NCBI GenBank assembly: GCA_038503065.1
Contig: JBCAMK010000009.1
Coordinates: forward strand, 1,178,001 to 1,242,000
Reading direction: 5' to 3'
From: Paragyromitra xinjiangensis
Taxonomy: Eukaryota > Ascomycota > Pezizomycetes > Pezizales > Discinaceae
DNA: 64,000 bases
A program made the position numbers and the translations under genes. This document shows positions 46,411-57,668 of the stretch, piece by piece (positions within the stretch are counted from its first letter, which is position 1; each line of letters begins with the position of its first letter). Below the pieces are notes generated by a model. That model was given only the letters and a program-made list of their open reading frames with translations. It did no database searches and was not told the origin of the DNA.

Positions 46411-48163
46411 GCCGCAGTAGGACTACTATCTTACTTTATATTAGTGTTTACTTTGCTGATGGCTGTATCTAGAAGTGCCTGGGACAAAGATGATACAAGT
46501 TATCTTTGCGAAAAACTATAGTTCAGTGTCTATCCTGGACATTGGAAGCAACATCGTGGTCCCAGATTCCCCTTTGCTGTCGTAACCAATCAAAGTCTTG
46601 TCTGTTTTGCGGCCTTAAAGGATAGAGACGTATGTCAGGGTCTGGGAGGTGGGGAGTTTGTTGGATCAAGAATGATCATGAAAGGCATTCCCTTAGTGAG
46701 GTGACGACCTATATCTAGGTTGTTCTATAGCTTAATTGAAAAACACTTTCTTCTCTTCTAAAAAGGCGAACGTTTGCTATACCATATCCGATACGAGGAG
46801 TAAGTTTGCTACACCATGGCAGCAGTGGCAGCCGAATTCTCCCACCTAACAACTAAGGCCAATATTATCGATTTTTCGATGTTTTTACGGCCGCAGATAA
46901 GTGAGGATATCCCTTCCTAGGCTGTAGCTACATGTATATAACGTAAGCTAGTCATATAGTTGTGCTAGAAAGTACATATCTACGTATAGGTACATTCCTT
47001 GGTACGAAGCCCTTGAATTATAAAATTGATCCTCACCGATTCGTAAGGCTTACTTTCGAGCCTTTTATCAATAGGCTCAGTTATTACACCCCTTGGTGAG
47101 GAGAATGCCCCCAAACTCGCCTACCAAGACTCAGAAACTAGTGAAAATTTAGATTTGTTTCATCTAGTAGAATACATTAAAGGAAATGGTACCGATACCT
47201 TGATCTGATGTGGAATGTGTGGGATTGTAGAGGCATTAGCGTATAGAGTAGGAGTCCTGGCGAAGCCTATAGATTCCCCCAAGGTATCATACGGAACAGT
47301 CTAGAGCTTTTGACTATTGCATACTGAGGTTTGACTTCTTGATACTCACTTGAAGAAATCTTAACAACGTTCATTCAACCTATCACGATCCAGACCAATT
47401 ACCAATACCCCCGGCCCAGGCGTGTTCCCTCCGCACGAGATATTACTTTATCCTCTATCACGAGCTTTGGCAAGGTCCTCTATCTCCTCTGCCGTGTTTG
47501 TTCGGTATCCCTAATAGGATAGGTGTGACGACGCTGCAGCCGTTGGAAGCCGGGATTGATCTTCATAGCTATTGCTGTTGCTATTGGCGCGGGATGATTG
47601 GGAACCGAGCCAGTGCAGCAGAGGCGTTTCAAGCGATAGGAAGGGTGCCGTTTTTGTAGAGACCAGTAATGTGCAGGGGCAGTGTAGTCTGCAGCCTGTT
47701 CAGCCTTCCGCCACCCTCCAGGAAAAGTTTTTAGGCGTCCTGATTACACAAAAACACAATAACCTATCTACCTATCAATACCTGTTTGTGTGGGCTATGA
47801 AGAGTAGACAAGTGAATGAATGAATGGATCAGTGAGCAGTGAGCAGTGAGTAGTGAGTGAGTGAGTGAGTGATCCGTGATGGCCAGCCGAGCATTCCTTT
47901 GAAACAACGCACAGCGAAACATTCTTTTCCAGTGAGTATTTATCTACTCTACTCTAAATAGTCCAGTGTGTTTAGAAATCCCCAACCTGCAGTTCTGAAT
48001 AAAAGAAAGAAAGTGGAAGAGTGGAAGAGTGGAAGAGTGAAAGAGAGGGAAAGAATCCACGAACCAACTTCTCTCCACCCTTTCCTTCTCTGGCTTCCCT
48101 CGTTTGCGTCCGTCGCTGCCATTCTCATTATCACCGTCGTCATCGCCTTCAATCTTTTTAATC
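46411..48163. other. Gene-free region
   Basis: No supportable gene between the pseudogene and the SYF1 leader. Short GAGT/GTGA repeats occur at 47830-47875 and GGAAGAGT repeats at 48012-48040. One TACATGTA palindrome lies at 46929. Confidence 0.5.
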
Positions 48164-48217
48164 AACAACAGCAGCAGCAGCAACAACACCACCACCACCA
48201 CCACCACCACCACCAAC
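48164..48217. repeat. (CAG)n(CAC)n triplet repeat in SYF1 upstream region
   Basis: About five CAG/CAA units followed by about nine CAC units, ending about 140 bases before the SYF1 ATG at 48358. The location suggests the 5' leader or core promoter. The surrounding open frame starts with GTG, not ATG, so I do not call it a gene. Confidence 0.8.
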
Positions 48218-48357
48218 ATCCTTCAACCCCTATGGGTCGTGGACTATAAACCTCTAACAGGAATCGGACGGAAGGCCTAGCCATCCAACCAGCTCGCGCC
48301 TCTTGCGGCTCACTCTTTCTCTCGCATCTTGCACCCAACTCCCTTCCTCGCCCTGAG

Positions 48358-51075
48358 ATGCCCGGCGAGCTTCTCGTACCCGCGTCAATGGAGGTCGATC
48401 CTTCTTCTGCCACCACCACCCTTCTAGTATCCAAGAAACTCAGCAATATTGGGAATATTGCCAGTGTCGGGAAGAATACAATCGATTTGTTCTTAATTTC
48501 TGATGAGGACGCGCATTATGAGCAGGAGATCCTCCGAGACCCTTATTCATCGTTGAAACCATGGCTTAGGTACATTGAGCACAAGATCAAGACAGGATCG
48601 ATTCAGGAGCAGGTTTTCGTTTTCGAAAGAGCCTGTAAAGCATTACCGAGATCCTATAAACTTTGGAAGATGGTGAGTGCGATATTTTTTCCCTTCCTCT
48701 TCTTCTTCCTCTTTCTCTTCAGTAATTTTCCTTCCTTCTCCCTTGCTAACGCGTTATCTCCAATATAGTATCTCGACCTCAGAGTCAAACACGTTTCGTC
48801 TCTCAATCCAGCTAGATACAGGGTAGAGTACGAAAAAGTCAACGATTGCTTTGAGCGTTCCCTAATCCTCCTCAATAAAATGCCCCGCATCTGGACCGAT
48901 TACCTCTCCTTTCTGTTGAAACAGTGCCATGTAACAAAAACTAGACGTACCTTCGATCGTTCCCTACGTGCCCTCCCTCTGACGCAGCATAACCGCATCT
49001 GGGCCCTCTACCTCCCTTTCGCTAATTCAGCTTCTGGTGAAACCGCAATCCGGATATGGAAACGATATATGCAAGTGCATCCGGAAGAAGCCGAGGAATT
49101 TATCGAACTCCTGATCGAAATGGGTAGATACGAGGAAGCTGCACAAAAATGGATCCAGGTGCTAGATAATCCAAAGTTTCGCAGCAAGCAGGGCAAAAGC
49201 CATTTTCAAATGTGGAGTGAGCTGTGCGACCTTCTTGTTGGCAATGCCAGAGAGATCAAGAACATCGACGTGGAAAAAATTGTGAGGAGTGGTATTGGGA
49301 AGTTTAGCGATCAGAGAGGGAAATTGTGGACGAGCTTGGGGACCTATTGGATCTCTAAAGGCGACTTTGAGGCAGCAAGAGACGCTTTTGAGGAGGGTGT
49401 GACCACGGTTATGACCGTTCGCGACTTCACCCAAATTTTCGACTCTTACACTGAATTCGAAGAGTCTGTTATTGGCACCCTAATGGAAGCAGCTGCAGAG
49501 CGGCAGGAGAAGGGTAAACTTGATGAAGATGCGGACTTCGATCTCGATATACGTATGATGCGCTTCGAGCAGCTCATGGACCGGAGACCATTCTTGGTCA
49601 ACGACGTGCTGCTGAGGCAGAACCCTAATAATGTCATCGAGTGGGAGAAGCGGGTTGCACTATGGGGTGATAACAAGGCACAGATTGTTCAGACTTATAC
49701 CGATGCTGTGGTAGCTGTGAATCCTAAGAAGGCTGTTGGTCAGTTTCATTCGTTGTGGGCTGGATATGCCAAGTTTTATGAGAAACATGGGGATATCAGG
49801 CAGGCACGCATGATCATGGAGAAGGCTGTTCGGGTTCCTTTCAAGTCTGTTCAAGAGCTTGCAGAAATGTGGGTGGAATGGGCTGAGCTGGAGCTACGCA
49901 ATGATAATTTTGACGAGGCGGTCAAGATCATGGCAAAAGCTACCCAAGCACCTAAGAGAAGCACTGTGGATTATTTCGATGAGACTTTGACACCACAACA
50001 AAGGGTCCACAAGAGCTGGAAACTCTGGAGTTTCTACGTCGATCTCGTCGAGAGTGTTAGTACGTTGGAAGAAACTAAGAAGGTATATGAGAGGATTTTT
50101 GAGTTGAGGATTGCAACACCGCAAACTGTGGTTAACTACGCCAATCTTTTGGAAGAAAGCAAATATTTCGAGGAATCCTTCAAGGTGTGCACCCTCCATA
50201 CCCCGCTTCCATAAATCTGGATGTTCTATGTTAACACTAGCCTCTAGGTTTACGAACGAGGCTTGGATCTCTTCTCATATCCTGTTGCGTTTGAGCTCTG
50301 GAATTTATATCTTACAAAAGCGGTTAACCGCCAAATTGATATCGAAAGACTACGAGATCTCTTCGAGCAAGCTGTCGAAGGCTGCCCCCCAAAATTCGCA
50401 AAAGTTTTATACTTGATGTACGGTAATCTCGAAGAAGAGCGTGGCCTTGCCCGCCACGCAATGCGCATCTACGAGCGCGCAACTAGGGCAGTCGCCGACG
50501 AAGACCGGTTCGAAATGTTTGACTTCTATATCACGAAGTCTGCCTCTAACTTCGGCCTCACCTCTACCCGCCCTATCTACGAACGAGCAATCGAGGCTCT
50601 TCCAGATAAAGAAGCGAAAGAAATGTGCCTAAAATTTGCAGAGATGGAGCGGCGTCTAGGGGAAATTGATCGTGCAAGAGCCATCTACGGACATGCATCA
50701 CAATTCTGTGATCCTAGGATCAGTCCCGAGTTCTGGAGCAAGTGGGAGGCGTTTGAAATTCAGCATGGAAACGAGGATACATATAAGGAAATGCTCAGGA
50801 TCAAGAGAAGTGTCCAAGCGCAGTACAATACGGATGTCAACTTCATCGCTTCGCAAGCTCTCGCGAGGGGCCAACAGAAAGGTCAGGCAGATGAGGAGGA
50901 CGAAGACAATGAGAAATCAGATGCTATGGCGGCGCTAGAAAGGGAGGCGAGAGCTCCACAGGGATTCGTGGCCGCGAAGGAAGGGAATATCGTGCCAAGC
51001 TCTACCAAATCCAATATTGCTACACAAGCTAAGGAAAGTAACCCAGACGCTATTGATTTAGATATGGAAGGCTAG
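48358..51075 (+). CDS. SYF1: Pre-mRNA-splicing factor SYF1 (XAB2)
   Basis: Exons 48358-48672, 48769-50184, 50248-51075 encode 852 residues, normal for the family. SYF1 is a HAT-repeat scaffold of the Prp19/NineTeen complex in activated spliceosomes. HAT repeats run through nearly the whole chain: DPYSSLKPWLRYIEHKIKTG, VFVFERACKALPRSYKLWKM, MPRIWTDYLSFLLKQCHVTK, RRTFDRSLRALPLTQHNRIW, KIVRSGIGKFSDQRGKLWTS, FELWNLYLTKAVNRQIDIER, IYERATRAVADEDRFEMFDF and TRPIYERAIEALPDKEAKEM. The C-terminus is an acidic, disordered tail (EEDEDNEKSDAMAALEREAR). The first exon ends exactly in a HAT helix (KLWKM) and the frame resumes with YLDLRVKHV. All three exons join in phase 0. Confidence 0.96.
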
Positions 51076-53169
51076 AGTAGATGAGAAAGTGGAGTATTGA
51101 TATTATGTTGGTAGAGGGTTGCGGCCTGTTGTTGGTTGGGGGTTTTTTTACTCTCTAGGGCCCGGGTTGGGTGTGCCAGGCGTTTTACTTTATCACTATA
51201 TTATATGAAGTTTCGAACCTTTGACGATGCATTTCGTTCCTGAAGACCGAATCGCTCGTCATATCACTCTCACTAAATCCTATCACACTAAGGTTTTTCA
51301 TATTTTTATTGTTACTGTTTTTGGTCCCAGGGTTTCCTTTCGCGCCTGTAGGCCTTAAAGTCTCCCCTAGCGCCTCTTGTACTGTATAGTAGTCACAAAC
51401 TGTCACATAATTTATTTTTTTCTTGCGTTTTTGGGGTTGAACAGAAAGGATAATATTTTCCTGGTGGGGGAAAGGCTGCGACCTTTTCAGAAATTAATGT
51501 CAAGATTTCTCACAGATTTTGCTTGAAGAACACAAGATCTCGTAAGTATTCATGAGATTGTTGATACTGGTGCTGCCGATATATTATTCAGTCACGTGTA
51601 GGGGAAGTGCTAGAGCAGTAGGTGACAACGGGAGTTAAGGTGACGAAACCTCACAAAGCACCTACAATATCGCAAAAGGTCACTAACAACACCAATAATA
51701 CAGGTATCAACAAGCAAAAACTACCAAATTGATGCTGAGAGCCATCCAGATCTAAACGAAAAAAATCCTGGACCAAAACAAACCAAAAAAGCAGCCGTTG
51801 CCACCCTGCTGTTCTAGCACTTCCCCAGCACGTGACCGAATAACTTGTCGGCAGCACCAGTAGGGTTGCGTCATCTGAGCGAGCCAAATTCCCTATTCTT
51901 GCTACAGCTAGGTCTTCGCCTTTGCTGTCACTTGCCTTGAAATAGCAAATCCCTCAAATCCAAGTGTAACTATAAACATCGCTTACGTCTTCCGTTTCCT
52001 TTTTGTCCTTGCTGTTAAAGACCCTGCTGAACGGAAAAATACCAGTGGTGTGAGTACCGTATTGACTCGAGAGAGTGGACTTAACGCTAAGACGTTGGAA
52101 TTGCCTATAGAGGTAAGGCTCTAACAAATTTCTGCTCAGCTCTGACCCCTTTAGCTGACGCCTTACTTGTCGAGGCAATTTCAACGTTTTAGCGTCAAGT
52201 CCACTCTCTCGAGTTTATACGGTAGGAGAATATAAGTGGCTTCAAGCGCACCAGGCGTTATCTGTAACTATTTGTAAGAGGCTAGGGTCATAGAATCGTT
52301 ACGAACAGAGCACAGCTTTCAGGAAGCGCGCTGTGGATGTTACAAGAATAATGCCTGAGGAGATCGGTTTCAGGCGGACCGTCTAGCGAAGAAATGGCAG
52401 TAGTGAACGGATGGGTGAAAAGAAAAGACTATACATATTAGCGCGTAAGGTATAACTATATCATTCTACATGTAGTTCCTACACCTAGCGTAACAATCAC
52501 CAACGGTTGAAACGCTAGGTTAAAATCAACATATCGCACGATTTGCCAACACTACGGAGCCAAGCTACTATTCATCGACAATGTGGTAGTAGATCGACTC
52601 CACCTTCACGTTGTGGTTTAACGGTATGCTCCCATCACCAAAATACAGATAAATACGGAATGTAGCGCTTCTTGCTCGAAGGCACTCACCGCGAGACAAC
52701 AAGACTAGCGATTCGAATCGGTTATGATAATGCTCTTCAATCTATAAGAGAGCGCCTAAATCCAATGCAATGATATAGAGGTAGATATGATATGAAATGA
52801 AATGATTGTAACTGGAAAAGAACATGCGTTGAATAAAAAAATAGTAAAGTAAGAAAAACCCCTGGACTTCCCTCCTTAATCGACGGCATGTGATTAAAGA
52901 GGTAGCATAAGAAAATTACGTGGAGGCGGAATATGGGGAAGGATACAGAACTTCAAAATAAGGGAATGCAGCGGGCAGAGTGTTTGGGGCGAAAAGGCTG
53001 GTATAAAGTCGCCCAGAACCGTACCCCATCCTCGTCTGAAATAGCTCTTACAATATTAAAAAAGGAAGAAAGTACCGTACAACCCATTTGCTGCCAATTT
53101 CTGTTTGGCTGGCTCAAATATACAAAATCAGCAGAAGCTAGAAAGGAATGATGTGATAAAGTACATGTT
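51076..53169. other. Convergent intergenic region with foldback copy B
   Basis: SYF1 (+) and the Chs4-like gene (-) converge here. Apart from the foldback element at 52055-52224 and a TACATGTA palindrome at 52467, I see no feature. Short frames are chance. Confidence 0.55.
52055..52224 (+). mobile_element. Foldback/MITE-like element, copy B (TACCGTAT termini)
   Basis: A second copy of the element at 37615-37784, in opposite orientation. It starts TACCGTATTGACTCGAGAGA and ends (complement) TACCGTATAAACTCGAGAGA, with TA at both borders. The arms pair over about 64 bp around a short centre (TCTGCTCAGCTCTGACCCC). No coding capacity. Confidence 0.87.
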
Positions 53170-53181
53170 TCACATGATAAC
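53170..53181 (-). other. 12-nt terminal micro-exon of the Chs4-like gene
   Basis: The frame before the intron ends in Asp-Cys at a GTAAGT donor (53250). Read-through would add an unrelated tail (VSIPINFQGLLKEVNC). A branch-like TGCTAAC and a CAAG acceptor at 53182 bring in GTT ATC ATG TGA, giving Cys-Val-Ile-Met-stop, an ideal CAAX box. Confidence 0.8.
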
Positions 53182-56100
53182 CTTGAGGCGTAAAAATTGT
53201 TAGCAATTAACTTCCTTTAGTAACCCCTGAAAGTTGATGGGAATACTTACACAATCTTGCTCGTTTTTCGGGCCCGGTGGAACGCCCATTTCTTCAAACG
53301 TCTTTGGCCCTTTACCTGGTGGCTTGGGAAGCGGTGTCGAGACTGGCTTTGGCGGTGCTTCTGCTGTAGGTGGTCTAGGAGCTTGGGTAGCGGTTTGTGG
53401 AGGGCTTGACGGACCGTTTGTTGAATTGAAATTTTCTAGGCTTCCTTGACTACCTCCATACTGAGGCCCTGGTGGCTTCTTGCTTACCGGGCCTTGAGAT
53501 CCTTGCGCTGTACCTGGCCTCCCAGGGCCGCTCGGAGGGGCAGCAATTGGGCCTCCTGGCGGCGCAGTTTTAGATGTTTTTGGTCGTGGGTCAGGCGCTT
53601 CAAACCCAATATCCAATGGAGACGGTTTGCCTTGTTGAGGCGGCTTCGGAGTGTGGATACGAGGTACAGTATCACCGTTAAATCCCCCAGGATACCCAGG
53701 GCCATCTGGTCCGTTTGGCTGGGAAGGATACCCCAGTGGCTGACCATAGGGTTGTCTTCCAGCCCCGGACGATCGCCGCCCCGGACCAACGTCGCCCATG
53801 GAGGTGAATGGCCGAGGTGGGCCAGTGGGATACGTGCCTGCCGGAAGAATCGCGCCGGGAGGAGGGCCTCCGCCCATAGCTATAGAATAAGGTCTGTTAG
53901 TTCGAGGTACTCCAGAAATTGGTCGGGGTAGCGGACCAAAAGCAGCAGCAGAAGATGGTCTATGTGGTTGATGAGATCCAGGACCAGCGGAACCAGGCCT
54001 CACGGGGTAAGGAGCAGCAGAGCCCGGCCTTTGCGGCTGTATAGCGGATTGAGGACCAAAGGGTTGCAAGTGACTAGTCATATCGGGCATCATAAAGCCA
54101 GTATTGACATTTGGCATGGTGCCTTGCCTGAGAGGACGAGGGGGGTGCTGGGTGGGTAGAGGACCGGGGCCATAATTGTAATTACCTCCAGGAATTGCGG
54201 GATCAGGCATATCCACAGCCTCCTCTATAGGGCTTATTATAGGGGGCACAATCGATTGTCTTCTCTCACTGAGAGGGTTTTGAACTCTTCGTTGCGAGCC
54301 ATGCCGTGCTTTGATTTTCGAGATGGCAATGGCCTCATGGTCCTTCCGGGATAGTGTCTTGGAGCGTGAGATTCCATCAATTCGGCCACTTGCGTCCTTG
54401 TTACCATGTGCCGCAGCCTAACTCTAGTTAGCGATGGCTTAGTATATATAACATAAATATCTCCTCACCTTTGCATACCATCGCTGGGCCTCTTTATAAT
54501 CGACTTGGACGTACATCCCAATCTCATAGAAGTACCCTTAAATATGTTAGCAATTATCAGATACTCTTGACTCGCCGAATCGGATTATGTACCGATAGCA
54601 AACTCTGCCGTTCCAAGCCCACCAGCGGCTGCTCGTTGAGCGTATTTAAATGCTAATTCTTCGTTCTTATCGAAGACACCATCATGACCACATAGGAACC
54701 ATTTACTAATTGCCATATCAGCTTCAGGTTCGCCTTGTCGCGCTGCTAGTGCATTATAATGGAGAGATAATGCCGGATTAAAGTCGCATCCCAGTTGGCA
54801 TAGTTCGTATGCAGTTCCCATCTTGAGTTGGGCACGCTAAGCTAACGTCAGAAAATGAATGTCTTCTTAAAAGGTACATTTCTTACAGCAAACCCAAGAA
54901 ATGCTGCCTTCTCGATCATCTCTCTTGCTTGCCTGATGTCTAGGGGCAAAAAGAGATCAGGGATCTCAATTCCGGGTAATTCTCGAGCTAGTAACATCCC
55001 ATAAACCTAGAGTCTTGTTAGAACCAAACTTATGAAAGATAGCAACGATACACTTACGTATGCTCCTTGCGGCGCGTTTTCGTCGGCAGTCTGGGCCGCC
55101 ATCCTAATAAGATTAACACCTCTAGAATAATCCTGCTTTTGACCATGTTGCCCCAATAAAGTCATCATTCCAAGTCTCTATCTCAATAATTAGCTTGGGT
55201 TAAACCCGTTATTGAGATGCTAACTTACGTAGTTAGATGCCGAATCACCCAAAGCCGCACCCTGGGTATAATGTTTGATCGCTTTCATTGGTTCATTGGA
55301 ATTTTCATACTGCATCCCCATCCTATACTCAGCACGAGCAAATTCTTTTTCCGCCGCCCGAGCATAGCACCTGAACGCTTCCTTTTTATCCACTCTAAAC
55401 CCGAACTTCCCGAACTCCAGCCAGTTTCCCCGCATGAATTCTGCACGCGGATGATGCTGGTCCGCTAGGAAGCTCACGACGCTGATGGCATCTGTTTTAA
55501 TTTGGTGTTCCAGTGCCGGAGTCTGTGGCCTGCCGGGACCTTCATAAATCCTGTTGTGGTAGCTTACAGACACTTCTACATAGCTCAACGCGTCTTGGGC
55601 CCATATCAACTGCATTTCCGGATCATTCGATGAGAGAACCTCTAAGCGCGCCCCCTCAATCTGTGCTTCCTTCTCTTCATCCGTTGGGGGAATGTTTGGA
55701 CCCGGATTGATGAGTTTCGGGAATGGGGAGTGTGCCGGCTCTTCCAGACCTGAATACCTATTGCTAAGATAGTCATCGCCTATCGAGGAGTGGTATGACG
55801 ATGCGTAGCTAGATCGAACCCCTCGGTCTTCGCTTAAGGGCCGCGAGTTATGCCCTTGTGATGGTGGTGGAGTAGCATACGAATCGTGATAGTTCCTTCC
55901 TTGTTGACTTGGGTGGTGGTCGACGGTATGTGTGTGTGCATGGTAATTGCTGCCCTGGCTTTGTTGATTCATTGTGTTGCTACCTTCAAGTTCAAGATGC
56001 TTCAAACTTTCTGTGATGTGTCCAGGCACTTCGGGCATCACTCTGTTAAAGGTCGTCAGTACGCTGACGACGCTAATAGGAGTGCAGAGGGGTTGCGGGG

Positions 56101-56291
56101 GCAACAATAGAAATGACAAACAAATTGGGCAACCAGCAATGAGTGAGATTAAACCAAATTAAATGTAAACACTAAAAAACATGGTGAAATAAAGAAGGGA
56201 CAAACCGTTGAGGGGCTGGAGACACGATGTCGAGTTCCGGCATCATGTAATCATCATTTCCGGGATAGAAGGTGGCACCCATGCTAGACAT
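53170..56291 (-). CDS. Chitin synthase activator, Chs4/Skt5-like Sel1-repeat protein
   Basis: Complement exons 56291-56206, 56042-55229, 55177-55058, 55006-54887, 54836-54593, 54536-54469, 54417-53251, 53181-53170 encode about 876 residues, all in phase. After a Ser/His/Pro-rich N-terminus come Sel1-like repeats: QLIWAQDALSYVEVSVSYHN, HPRAEFMRGNWLEFGKFGFR, DKKEAFRCYARAAEKEFARA, EYRMGMQYENSNEPMKAIKH, AQLKMGTAYELCQLGCDFNP and EELAFKYAQRAAAGGLGTAE. A long Pro/Gly-rich tail leads to FEEMGVPPG and, through the tiny last exon, to a C-terminal CVIM prenylation box. Yeast Skt5/Chs4 activates chitin synthase III at the membrane and is also prenylated. The start is uncertain: an additional upstream exon (about 56400-56460, encoding NTADLRNQYRYGSAASSS) might be coding or 5' leader. 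Confidence 0.9.
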
Positions 56292-57481
56292 GTTGAGTGG
56301 ATCTGTGCGGCCGAAAAGCGTCAACCTTAAGAGCGTCAGGGCGGAGCCCCGAAGGAAATGAACCGGAACAAATTTATCATCAAAACTCACCTCTTTGCGG
56401 AAAATGACTGCTCGAAGCAGCACTTCCGTACCGATACTGGTTGCGCAGGTCAGCCGTATTCAGAGAAATGGTTTGAAATTTAATTCTTAAATTCTTGGAG
56501 ATGCGATGCGATGCGATATTTCCACCCCGCACCTCCACCGTTGGGATAACAACTGACTTGGAGGGGGTGTTGAAACGATTGGATGAGGGGTCCTACGGAA
56601 CGTGTAGAAACGGGGCTCTGCTCAGGCTAGACTCCACTAGGTATAATGTGTCGGTGGTGATTTGCCGACCGGGCCGCAAGAGTTGAGCGCGGCTAGGGTA
56701 GAACTCCGAGCAGTGGATAAGGCTGTCAGGCAGAAGAAGGATTTGAGGATAGTGAAAGTTATTAGATGAGAAAATAGCACGATGTGATGGAGGAGGTAGT
56801 TATGCGATCCTTTTGTACGGTCAGTTGCGTCCGTGAATGCAAGATGTCATCGGTTGACCTCAAGGACTCAAGGAGGAGGGGATCGTGATGTTTTCAATCC
56901 TTCCCTCCAGCACGTGGATCTCCTGGGTGGAGGCTGAGCTATAGGATGTAACGTAATCCCCCATATTTCAGAACTGCGCCTTTGAACATCTTGTCGCAAA
57001 GAAGAAGAAATCAAATAAATAGCCACTTTCCAAGGACAAATCAACCTTGTGGAAACTTCCACGGCCACATTCATATTTCTATCTTTAGGACCAGCACAAT
57101 TAAGAAACCGAATAACCCAGCCGATGGGCCATGCTTCCAAAAAGTATCCAAATAGATCTAGAAACGATAAATTACTTTTTGGAGGCCTCAGCAGCGGCGG
57201 TGGGGAAGCTGATGTTCCTTTGGTAGGCTACTGGCACGTAGTAGCTTACGCATGGGATAAGGTAGAAAAGTAAAAACCGTTGGGGTTGTGTAATCCATGA
57301 AATTGATTTGAGCTATTGATGAGTGAGCTCTACGCCTGAGGCTGCACGAGAAATCAGTCAGGATAGTCATTTCTCAGCCTTAGATTACTCTATCTGGTGG
57401 GGTGGATTGCATCTTACACCAAAAAACTAGTGTCGAACCACCTCTATTTACCAGTGGTGGGGGAGATGCTAGGTATACACA
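56292..57481. other. Upstream region of the Chs4-like gene
   Basis: Probably holds the promoter and 5' leader of the minus-strand Chs4-like gene, including a likely leader intron (about 56310-56392, GTGAG donor). A short tandem GCGAT(G) repeat lies at 56500-56517. No other gene is supported. Confidence 0.5.
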
Positions 57482-57668
57482 TACCGTATGTACTCTCGAA
57501 ATACAACCTGAAAGTGCCCCAAGCTAGGCCTAATATGGTATGAAATGTGGCAAAATTATCAGTATTCTACCACTCAGAAGGTTGCTCGAGAATGCCACTC
57601 AAAAGATGTGTGGCTCATGCAAAGAGCGAGCTTCTGAGTGGGTCATCCAGTACCTAATACATACGGTA
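57482..57668. mobile_element. Possible short TACCGTAT-ended element
   Basis: A 187-bp interval bounded by TACCGTATGTACTCTCG on the left and, read on the complement, TACCGTATGTATTAGG on the right, an 11-bp terminal inverted repeat with TA at each border. The interior shows no extended pairing, so this may be a degenerate element or coincidence. Confidence 0.4.

Noticed and set aside
47968..48249. 93-codon frame with a hydrophobic segment and poly-Gln/His upstream of SYF1
   Set aside because: The first codon is GTG, no ATG opens it, and the Gln/His run only reflects the triplet repeat.
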